Shown here in pieces: positions 12,001 through 62,208 of a stretch of 64,000 nt of DNA. Position numbers and translations under genes: made by a program. The notes beneath the pieces were generated by a model. It made no database searches, was not told where the DNA came from, and saw only the letters and a list, made by a program, of their open reading frames with translations. Source of the DNA: Chaetorhynchus papuensis (taxonomy: Eukaryota > Chordata > Aves > Passeriformes > Rhipiduridae); NCBI GenBank assembly GCA_013396525.1, contig VWYX01000281.1:1-64000 (forward strand), written 5' to 3'. Every line of letters begins with the position of its first letter. The stretch's first letter is position 1.

Positions 12001-15000
12001 TTTCAGGAAACTGCATTGTTAAAGGATCCAGCTGTTCCTCTCTGGCCTGTGAAGTGTTTCTTTTCCTTTACAGCTTCTTAAGAAACAGTAAAGTAAGCAG
12101 TAGGCAAAGCCCCTCCCTTCTCATGCATATTTTGCTAGCAGGGCAGAAATCATAGTTGTGCAACTTTGTAAACATTAAACATTATACATATAAATTGTAT
12201 ATATTCTCTCATTACGTGTTTTTGGTTTAGCAAAATATTTATGGCATATTACATTACTTGAGAATTAAAATCTAATTTCCTTCTTTTTTTTTTTTCATCC
12301 AGAAAATGTTTTGGGAAATCTACTATGGTAAGCTGGCCTCTTGCTTCCTGTCCTTCGTAGTACTGTCACATTATGAACATTACGATTCAGTCTAATACTG
12401 GTTTTCTAAGAGTTTGTTTTATGAGAAACAACCAGTCTCTATTTGTCATGTTTGTAGTAAAGCAGAAGGAAAATTCTTTATGTGAACTGATTTTTAAAAA
12501 GTAATATATAGGAAAAACCATTTAAAGTTGCAAAAATAATAAAAGTGTAAGGTGAGTAAAGGTTATCACAGTAAATAGGCTACTTCTTTTCCTGAGTCTA
12601 AAGCTGTTCTGAAACAGCCTGGGACAAGAGAAAGTATGTTTTGCTGATACAAGAGAGCAGCACAATTTTACCAGAAAAATCTCCCAAATACGGAATTAGC
12701 ACTTAAACCTGAGCAAGATAAATAGGTATTAAAAGCTACTGAGTTTTCTACAAACTCTGCACACTGGAATTGCATTATTCCCTGTCAGGTGACAAGGTGA
12801 GAAACAAATCTGTAGACGCTGAGGGCCTGATATAATTAATGTCAGCTGAACAAGGAGCCTGTGGCACCAGCTTATGGTGACTATGCCCTATTCCCTCCCT
12901 TTCTTCTGTATGCTTCACCCCAAGTCTTTCTCTTGTTTTTAACTTAGCTATTATTAACTTCCAATCTTAGGTTTAAAGAGTGGATAAGGAGGCGGCAAAA
13001 CCAGCACTCAGTAATAATTTTCTGCACAAGCCACTAAACCACTGAGTCCTGGGAGTCATTGCATAGAAGAATCCTATCAGTGCTATAAACGTTATGAAGA
13101 ATGATGCTAAATATTTGGCATTTTATTACTTCTGTAAGGGAGGGATTAATTTCTAATTTGAGTCATTGGATATTTGTATTAAGCAAGTCATGCAGACTTC
13201 CTCTGTAGTCTAGTCGAGAGAAGGGCAACCAGTTCAGAATGGTCCCTGCAAACAAGCTTAGCCACAGTCAGGACACCTAACCCATTTCAGCCTCAGGGGT
13301 GGCTTTCATGCTGTAATTAAAAGCCATATTTTCAGTCTTCTTCCTAAACAACAGCACTGTGTGTTTCCTTCTTTGTGATGTTTTCTCTAACATTTTGAAG
13401 AGTGGCTTCTTTCCTCCTCACTAAACAAACACAATTTTGCATCCTGTCTTCCAACAATCTCATTTTCTAGACCTGTGGTATCCATGTTGCTTTCCCCCGG
13501 AAGTCCAGGGTGCAGTGGATAAATCTGCATTGTGAATAAAAGAGGGCTGGGGAGAAAGGCTGAGCACCCACCTAACTGCTGGGAAACCCACCAGCTCTGT
13601 TTTGTAGTGCTCCACCTTTGTCCCTTCAAGTCAAAACTGATGTAGTGGCATCTGCTGGATGTCTGCTGTCAGGGCACTTTGCCTGAGGTCACACTTGTTA
13701 CAGCTGTTCCTGTTGAGGGTCCCTGACCCTCTTCTATCAACAGTATAAACTTAGCCATAGACAATCTCTCTTTAAACATCACTTTCCAAAAGTTTTGTGC
13801 ATGTCTTACAGCAGTCTGTTCACTTAATGACAATGTAATTGGAGGCATTTCTATTCTGTGATGTTCACTGATTCCCCCTAGGTCCCTTATCCTATAATAC
13901 GATTAGACTTAAATGGTTTGAATTATTTGATCTCGAAAAATGTATGTTGGTTTTTACTTACCACCTTTTTGTATTGCTGGGTGCTTACAGTTTAATAATT
14001 CCAGTAACTTTTCAATAACAGAAATCAGGCCATTTTCTCTATATTTCCTTGAATCTTCTCTTTCCTCCTTTAATAAAGGTAGATGCTGGATTTATTTTCT
14101 TCCCAGCATGCATTTCAGAGGCTTGAATCCACCTAACTGCTATCCTAGTTCCTGCTCCTCAATTCTGCCTGCTCACTGTGTAGGTGAGATTCCCCTAATT
14201 CACCCAAAAACCCTCTCTGGAGGCCTTCATTGTGCTTGGATATGCTGGTGGCATCTGCTGCAGATGGGTTGAAGGTGGTAACTCTTTCAGCCAGTATTTT
14301 AGTACATCTAACACTCAAAGATATGTGTGCCCACAGCCCAAGCAGATGGTGATTGGTGGTTTTTTTCCCAGTAGCCAGCAGTTTTCACTTTTCCATCCCT
14401 GAAATCAGCTAGGGCAGCTTGCTGACTGAGTTAACCTCTCTGACAAAGTGTTAATTTTTAGAAAGGTTGGACAACATGTCCCAGGTTAGGCTTTTCTGGC
14501 TTGCTTGCTGATAGCCTATGCCTACAATAAGTAGTTGTTACTTGGAGCACGTTTTCAAACTGTTTAGGAGTCATTCCTGTGGGCAGCTTGAAGGGAAACT
14601 GGCAGCTCGGCCTGGTGCTTCACTCATAGTGAGGACACCCTCTCGTTTCAATGTTCAGTTCATCGGAAAGATTAGACTTGCTAGTGGCTGAGCTGCTGTA
14701 TAATAATTGTGCAGATCTATAAAAGCTATATTTCCTCCTATTTTGATGTTGCTTGCTGTACACTTGCTATATAATTTTGATGCCAGCTTTTTCTATCCAG
14801 TGCATATCAATCTAACATAGGAGACCTAAAACACCAGTCTCATACCACATTTGTAACAAAGCAGGAACTGTAACTCGGTCCTCTTCCCTGAATCCTCAGA
14901 GCATCTATCCTCCAGAGGCAGGCTCTGCCTCTGGGCAGCTCCCAGCCTCTCTGGGAGGGGCTGCAAGAGTGCCTCTGGAAGCAGACTTGAGCTAAAATAA

Positions 15001-18000
15001 CCCCTGAGGAGCGGTTCAGTGACACTTAGCCCGTTTCCTTCCAAACTGCTCTCACGACACTTCTCTGAGCAGCTCATGTGCCAAAAAGGGGGCGGTGTAA
15101 TTTGGGATCAGTGGTGGTGGTGACTCCTCCCTCTCCATTTCTCCAGGTGGCAGGAGGTGCTCCTCGAGCCCCTGCCAGCACAATGGTGTGTGTGAGGACA
15201 GCATCCGTGGCTACACCTGCACCTGTGCCGAGGGCTACGAGGGAGAGAACTGTGCTTTTGGTGAGGCACTGCCCCCCTTCTGAAGAGCCCCATCTCCTCG
15301 TGTCACAGGGTGTCCCCATGAAACCATACACACCCACACACCCCATAATGCCAGTTACCATGTTTTTGGTTAGAACACACAGCTCTTGGCAGAGCAGGGG
15401 TGATGTGTGCTGCCTGTCTACAAAACATCATGGCATCCTGAGGTTACACAGGCTGTCCCTGCGCCCTGAGCCTCCCTTCTCTGGGGATGCGGCAAAAGGG
15501 CTGAAAGCAAACCACCTCACCGGCAGACCCCAAAGCCAGCCCTGCCACTGCTTGTCCTGCTGTGGTCCCTGGTGTGTGGCCTGAAGGACCAAAGCTGCAG
15601 TGCCAGAGTGGCTTCCCAGGCACCCTGGGGCCTCTGAGGCCACACACACCCACAAGACAGTCCCTCAGGACAGAAGGACTCCAGAAAACAAACCACTTCC
15701 AGTGGAAGTGAAAAGCGTGAAGTGAAACAGATGCTTTCTGGCACAGGAAAACCCTGGGCCAGATACTACATTTTTACATCTGCCAGGTTCTTCTTTCCAG
15801 CCCTTACATCAGTATTTCTGCTGGTTCAGAGGTCCCCTGGGGTGGGAGACGCCCTGGCTGCAGCAAGGCAGGGTCATTTTTTGTATAAGGGGTGTGACTG
15901 TGTGTGACCAGCTTCTGGGGGAGCACAGAAGGTGACACAGCTTGGACCAGTGCTGGGAACTAGACCATCTCAGTGTGGGCTTTAGGCAACCATGTAATAC
16001 AAGATTTTTTGCTACCTATGAGCTAGATCAAATAGCTGTTGCTTTGTGCTAAAGATTTAGGTGTTTGTCGAGCTATGGAAAGTGGAGCATGTTTCAAAGT
16101 TCATACTCCCTTTCATTTTTCTTATCTTTGGTGGTTGATAATTTAAACCAGTGTGCAAAATGAAAGTTATATGTTTGTCATTTCTCAAAACTAGAAACTT
16201 TAGCTGCCTTCTTCCTCAAGCAATACTTGTCTTCTTAACATGTGCAACAGTTCCCCTCGCTGCAAGTACTTGGTGTTTTGTTTAAATGCCCATGGAATCC
16301 TTCCATGGATTCACATGGAAGGCCCAGTTTGACCCATGGGCTAATGCTCCCCAGAACTCAGAGGTGCAATGTCTGGTGCAGGGAGGTGCATGGGGGAGCA
16401 CAGCTTGCAATGAGTCTGTGAATGCTGCAGAGACTCAGCTCTCTCCAATTTCTGCATAACAAGGGGAAAAAAAACCAGTGGTAAATGCTACCAAGCCAGA
16501 GTCCCTACCCTCCTCCACAAAAAAGGGAATAAAAAATAAAACATAGAGGACTCATGCTGTGAAAGAATACTCCAGGTGAACTGTTCCCAATGTTTTTCCT
16601 CTGCTTGTTCTGTTTAGCTAAAAATGAATGTCACCACCAAGCAAAGGTAGGATGTGACCACTTCTGCTACCCAGGCAGTAATTCCTACCGCTGTTCCTGT
16701 GCTGATGGCTATGAGCTTGGGAAGGATAAAAAGCAGTGCATCGCATTAGGTAGGTGTCAGCATGGAAGCACAGGGGGCACTTGTTCAGGGCTGGGGTGGG
16801 CAGGCCACCATCTGACATCCACATGTGATCAGCCTGCTTCAAGCCTAAAGTGACGAGAATATTGCTGGGTAGAAAAAGAAAGAATCTAGGGACCACCACC
16901 TAAGATGTCAAAGTAATGGTAAAAGAAGCACTATTTGACTAGAATAATTAAATATGAATGAGCAGAAAGGATTTGCATCACCATACATATCACTCACTGG
17001 ACCACCTTTGCCACTCCTTCATTTGGTAAAGAGTAATTCTGCTGAAAACCTGTTTGCTCGGGAATGAGATTCAGTTGATTCCCATCAAGCAACCAACGGT
17101 CTGATAAATGGAAACATTTGCTGCCATATTAATTAGCTTGAAGCAGTAGTCCTTTTCATTTCTCCATTCTCCTACTAGGTCTCATTCAATCTCATCCCCT
17201 TACAAAGTAGTTCTACTAAAAACACAGAAGTATACTTAGACCTGTATCTGTATTAGCACAAGCCAAACTGTTGTTCAGCTGTAGAGCCACGCTTTTGGTG
17301 GTGAAACACTGATGCCCACGCTCAGTGCACACTTCAGGTGGGCTTTACATCAAACTGGCTTAGTTCAGTCCTGTGGACTAAGAACCTAACAGCACTGAGA
17401 GCAGGTCATGTGTGCTCCTGGAAGGTGTCCTGTGGTTTAGCTTCACCTGAACAGAACCCAGTCTGTGGGACCCAAACCCAAACCAACTGGAAGTGTGACA
17501 AATGCACATAACTGGGTGATCCAACTGAAAAGCATGTGTGTTGTTTGAACCAGATGAGAAAGGCATGTATGCCCCTAGAGTGACAGCTGTAATAAGGAAA
17601 ACCCAAGATTCACCATGTCCAGACTAGGCCACAGCCATCAGGTATTTGACACAATTTGAATACAGGATGCAAAGATGAAAAAGCAAGCTGTGCTAGTGGT
17701 TGGCTGGAGAGGAAGCCTCATTTCATTAGTGACAGGCACAGTGAAACCTGGTCACTACAAGCCTAAGACAGTGACCCAAAATGTTCAGTCCATTGCTAGA
17801 CTATTATGACTACAATTGCCAAACAAATTATTCCAATTTTCACCAGCTGAGAAATTGTCATACTCTTTTTTCTTTCTGCAAAAACAGAATCCCAAAGTCA
17901 AAAAGACCAAGGTGGAACAACAAGGTACTTGCAGGCATTAGCTATCTTGAAATGATACAGCATGAAGTTTTGATTTTTTTTTAATTCATTTGGTAGATGC

Positions 18001-19343
18001 ATGTGCATGTGGCAGACTTCAAGACAGTGATAACCTTATACGTGAAACCAGGAAGAAAAGTGATGAGCGATTTCCTTGGCAGGTATTCCTAAGCAATTTA
18101 TGAAACCTATCACTTACCCCCACATGCACAGTGCTGTCTATTGTCTTTTTGGATTTTCTTAGGTACTACTGCTAAACTCAGAAGGGAAAGGCTTCTGTGG
18201 AGGAGTGTTGCTAAAAAGTAACTTCGTGTTGACCACAGCAGAATGTGCCCTTCTGCACAGCCATTTTGAAATCAGGGTTGGTGCTGGTAGGTGATCCAAC
18301 ACATTTTCTCCTGCTGCAGCACATTTCAGTAATGTGCTGAAATTTTAGTTCAAAGCTGAATTTTAAAAAACTTTACTAAACTTCCTGCTGCATAAAAATA
18401 CTGTTAAAGGAAACAAGCATGCTGTCATTTCATTTATGCACCTCAGTAAAGTATCTGAGCTAGAACTACAGCTGCCCCATGCTCCCCTATACGAGGCAAG
18501 CAGAGACAACTCCCTCTCTAGCACAGTTCAGAACTCAGCACCCAGGGATGTGCTAAACATGGTGGAGTTGGTGGTGGCTTTAGTTTCATGCCAAAATTCA
18601 CATCAGTGTTGGGTATTTGTCCTTAGTGCTGAAAGGATGCATGCTCCTACATGGCATTAAAAAGCTGCCAGTGTATTATTCCTTGCTTCCCTTTACTGCA
18701 GCAGATTGGATGAAGAGCGCCTTTAGTTCCTCTGCTGCACGTGTTCCTCAGCACAACCAGGCAGCTTGCATGCAGCTTTCAGGCCTCTGATAAGCTATTC
18801 CTAAGAGCAGCGAAATGCCATTGCTTCACAGGGCCTAATGGAACAAGTGGAACTGGAAGGACAGTGCAAGTTAGCGAGAAGCACGTACACATCCGGTATG
18901 ACGAAGACACTGGTGAGAACAACATTGCGTTACTACAACTTCAAGAGCACGTTGAGTGTGACAACTACCACCTCCCTGTGTGCACCCCTGAGAGAGACTT
19001 TGCAGAGCATGTTTTAATTCCAAAACTGGCTGGTACAGTCAGTGGCTGGAGAATGGAAGGTGATGAACTCCAAGGCGAAGAGCTGCAGGTTTCGTACCTT
19101 CCTGCTGAGGACTGCAAACAAATACTCAACACCAGCCTCACCAACAGGCAGTTCTGTGGGCACCTCCAGGAGGCCGTGGACAAACGCCTGGCCGGAGGAA
19201 GCTTTTTGGCTACTGAGTATAAGGGCACGTGGTTTCTGACTGGTATCCTGGGATCCTGGCCACTAGAAGACGCTGACTGGGAAACACTGCTTTTCACCAA
19301 CACTGCACGGTATATGATATGGGTTAAACAAAAAATAAAGTAA
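9100..19343 (+). CDS. PROZ: Protein Z, vitamin K-dependent plasma glycoprotein (pseudoprotease)
   Basis: Secreted cofactor that binds the serpin ZPI (SERPINA10) and speeds factor Xa inhibition on phospholipid. Coding exons: 9100-9166, 10744-10907, 12303-12327, 15147-15260, 16618-16749, 17997-18082, 18163-18286, 18832-19343. All introns are GT-AG with the phases usual for the clotting family (1,0,1,1,1,0,1). The product is 407 aa; human is 400. Order: signal peptide (about 1-22, MARCSWIIFFLLSALLL); propeptide ending KRQRR at residue 39; Gla domain from residue 40 with the ECLEERC loop; aromatic-stack exon; EGF1 with CEDSIRGYTC; EGF2; and a trypsin-like domain without protease function. His57 is replaced by Glu (LTTAEC, residue 223), Asp102 by Asn (GENNIALL, residue 268), and the GDSGG motif is absent (AGGSF near 358-362). 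There is no IVGG activation site. N-glycosylation sequons are at N240 and N337. The start has a strong context (ACAATGG). The protein is PROZ-like throughout, including HVHIRYDEDTGEN and CTPERDFAEH. Confidence 0.97.
11368..11556 (+). mobile_element. CR1 LINE 3' end in PROZ intron 2
   Basis: It contains the CR1 signature blocks GATGCCCCATGCCTGGAAGT, GGTTGGATGGGCCTTTGAGC and AAGGTCCCTTCCAACCCAAA, and ends in a duplicated ATTCTGTG tail. The copy is 5'-truncated and sense to PROZ. The sequence just upstream (about 11210-11367) may be further CR1 3' region, but I cannot fix the 5' boundary. Confidence 0.9.
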
Positions 19344-19867
19344 GGCACAAACACAACCAACTCTCAAGCACCAAGCCCCTACCAATCATTGCAAGGAAAC
19401 ATATGGATGCAGCCAGTACCCGCCTCTGACTCTTACTACAGTTGCAGCAATGGAAGTTGCAACAATGACATGTATTTAACTCCAGTTTATACAGAAAAGC
19501 CTGTTTGTCTTTCCTTCTGCTGACACACAGTACTGTGAAAGTCATGATGCAGTAAACCTAGCTGTTTAACTCAAAACTGATTTAACTTTAAATTTCCTAG
19601 AACTGTTCATCCTAAACCTCAAAACATGTTGAATATTTTTCAGTGATTTTAAATGTTGCTAGTACCCTGAGGTTTGATTCAGCAAATTCGTATTTTTATT
19701 TCAGGATCCATGCAAGCAAAACTTATAAAGACATGGGGAATGACAAGCTTTTAAATGTCTGTGTTGAGGTAGGACTTGACACTTTCATCACACTAAAAAA
19801 TGCTTCCCCTCATACATGGAATCTATGTTTTTCCTTGTGAATGATGTCCATGTCAGTTAGAGGGTAA

Positions 19868-19899
19868 AATAAAACTTGTCTAAGACAGAAAAAAATAAA
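19868..19899 (+). terminator. Candidate PROZ poly(A) signals
   Basis: Two canonical AATAAA hexamers (19868-19873 and 19894-19899) lie about 525-555 bases after the PROZ stop codon. The second is followed by T-rich sequence. The assignment rests on motif and position only. Confidence 0.55.
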
Positions 19900-20452
19900 T
19901 GTTTAATTTCTTTTAAAAATAATTTTAAACCCCCAAAACAACAATCTCATCAGTCTGGACAAAGTTACATTGTACCACCCCCAAACAAACCAACCAACCC
20001 CCAGGGTAGTTAACACTTAAAATACTGGATCCAGTGTTTTCCCCAGAAGCAAAATAAAACAGTTTGGATAATTATCTACATCAGTTTTTGTTCATCATAA
20101 TAAAAATTAAACAAAATATGACCAGAATTTAAAAAAATCCCAAAGCCATCTGTGGGCACCTACCACATGTACTTGAACCCCTCAGTATTACTGACACAGT
20201 AAAGGTTTTGGTGTCAAACACTTCTCTAGCTTTTAGAGAAAGCTTGAAGAGAGTATTTAATACAAACAAGATTACTGAGACTTAAAAAAAAATCGAAACC
20301 TTATAAGAAAACATTATTTCCATTCTGAAGAATGGATTAACACAAGTAACAAAGGCTGAATACTTCTTCCTGAAAGATAAACACAGAAATAGTAACACAA
20401 AGTACTTTATAAATGCTTTTAAGTAGTTAGGAAGGAATTTGGAATGCTTTGC

Positions 20453-20458
20453 TTTATT
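20453..20458 (-). terminator. Candidate PCID2 poly(A) signal
   Basis: A minus-strand AATAAA (TTTATT on the + strand) lies about 240 bases after the PCID2 stop codon. It is the nearest canonical hexamer; a second lies at 19695-19700. Confidence 0.5.
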
Positions 20459-20696
20459 TCTTCATGAAATACTTTGAACAATCTAGAAAACCTGTGGAAA
20501 CTCCCATTTAAAAGTAAGGATTTCATTTCAATGCACTGGCAGCCTTGGTCATTCTGGGAAAGGAGCCACAAACAGTTCCTGGTATTTCAGTCCTGGACAC
20601 AAACCAGGCCATTTACAGTGGTTTTGGGGTGACAGGGGCAGTTCCACTGGGCAAACTGAGTATCTGAAGAGTACTTGCATGGCTAAGATGCAATAC

Positions 20697-32559
<11,863 letters not shown>

Positions 32560-32612
32560 TAAAGGGTAAGGAGATGAGGCGGGAGCCCCACACCCGTCCC
32601 ACCCTGCGAGCC

Positions 32613-32627
32613 CCGGAACTCCCGGAA
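32613..32627. promoter_or_regulatory. Paired ETS-type sites
   Basis: Two CCGGAA cores (32613-32618 and 32622-32627) repeat with a 9-base spacing inside CCCGGAACT units, 55-75 bases upstream of the PCID2 start codon. Tandem cores of this kind are typical GABP/ELK-family sites in TATA-less promoters. Binding is inferred from the motif only. Confidence 0.5.
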
Positions 32628-32684
32628 CTCCCTCAGCGTTTCCGGATCCCGGCGCATCCGACGGCGGCGGGAACGGCCCCGAGA

Positions 32685-32694
32685 GTCACGTGAC
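32685..32694. promoter_or_regulatory. GTCACGTGAC E-box palindrome (CLEAR-like)
   Basis: A perfect 10-base palindrome around CACGTG, about 130 bases upstream of the PCID2 start codon. It equals the core consensus reported for USF and for the MiT/TFE (TFEB) CLEAR element. Occupancy is not shown by the sequence. Confidence 0.6.
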
Positions 32695-32766
32695 AGCCGC
32701 CAACCGATTCTGCCGCGCCTCTGCCCCGCCCCCCCCCGGGCCGGGGGCGTGGCTTCACTCGGGTAG

Positions 32767-32793
32767 CCAATGGAAGTGAGCGGTGGGCGGGGC
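32767..32793 (+). promoter_or_regulatory. CCAAT box and adjacent GC box
   Basis: CCAAT (32767-32771, in AGCCAATGG) is followed 13 bases later by GGGCGGGGC (32785-32793). This NF-Y plus Sp-family arrangement is common in CpG-island bidirectional promoters. It sits in the PCID2-proximal third of the intergenic space. Confidence 0.6.
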
Positions 32794-33653
32794 AGAGGGC
32801 GCGCGTCAGCGGCAAACCGCGTGCGCTGGGGCGCGCCCCCCATTCGTGGGTGGTGGTCAGGTGTGAGGGGTGGGGGTGTCCCTTAAGCCCTCGGCTTGTA
32901 AAGGAGGCGGGCGGTCATCCCCTCGGGCAAGACCCCAGTGGTGGGGCACCCCAGTTATTTTCCCGGGAGAGTACTAGATGCCCGTCTCCCCTCCTTCTCG
33001 CTATCTGCTCTGCCTTCGGGGAGCGCTGGAGAGGGGTCTCGGTGAACTTGGGTGGAAAAAGTTGAATAGAGCGTTAAAACTCCCGAACAGGTTGACTCCT
33101 AAAGGCACTAACGCCAGGGAGATGTGTGAGACAAGGACACGTTCCATGCTCATGCAGGCTGGGCTCGGTTGGGTTTGGGGGGTGCCGGTGAGCAGGGCGC
33201 GGGCGGCCTCTCGGGCTGGTGGCTTCTGTGGGTGGGAAGCGCGGTGCTCCTTGGCTTCGGCTCTGGCCGCCCTTCGGCGGGTACCAGCAAACAGAGACAG
33301 GGCAAGTGGGAGACGCCGAGGGGCGGCTGCTGCCGCCCGCAGGAGGCTGCCCCGGCCCGGGAGCCATCTTGTGAGCGGGGCTGGCGCTGCCCGAGCGCCG
33401 CGGGCCGCCCGCACCCGGGAACGGACTCGAACCCGGCCCCACACCCGAGCCGGCCGCCGGGCCGGGCGGAGGCGGGCGGGCGGCTATCGGTGCCTCCCGG
33501 CCCAGCGGCACTTGGCAGCCGCCCGCGGGCAGTGGGGGAGGGCGGCTGGGTGGTGGCGGCGGAGGAGGAGGGGAGCGGAGGCGGGGACCAGCCGGCCCCG
33601 GCCCGGCCCAGCCCAGCGCGTTGCCCCGGCCGGACACGGCGCCCGGGGCGGAG

Positions 33654-62208
<28,555 letters not shown>

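Larger units (their letters stand above)
19344..20696. other. Convergent PROZ/PCID2 3' flanks
   Basis: Only 1353 bases separate the two stop codons, and this space must hold both 3' UTRs. Candidate poly(A) signals are AATAAA at 19868-19873 and 19894-19899 on the + strand (PROZ). On the minus strand (PCID2) they are at 20453-20458, and more distally at 19695-19700. If the distal PCID2 site is used the two transcripts overlap. No other gene is visible. Confidence 0.6.
32560..33653. promoter_or_regulatory. Bidirectional CpG-island promoter of PCID2 and CUL4A
   Basis: The 1094 bases between the two start codons are strongly GC- and CpG-rich, and the island continues into CUL4A intron 1 to about 34080. 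There is no TATA box. Visible elements include GC boxes (GGGCGGGGC at 32785-32793; a C-rich complement near 32723-32738), a CCAAT box at 32767-32771, two CCGGAA sites close to the PCID2 start, a GTCACGTGAC palindrome at 32685-32694, and a YY1-like GCCATCTT at 33363-33370 upstream of CUL4A. Both downstream genes are broadly expressed housekeeping genes, which fits a shared promoter. Transcription start sites cannot be placed from sequence alone. Confidence 0.88.
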
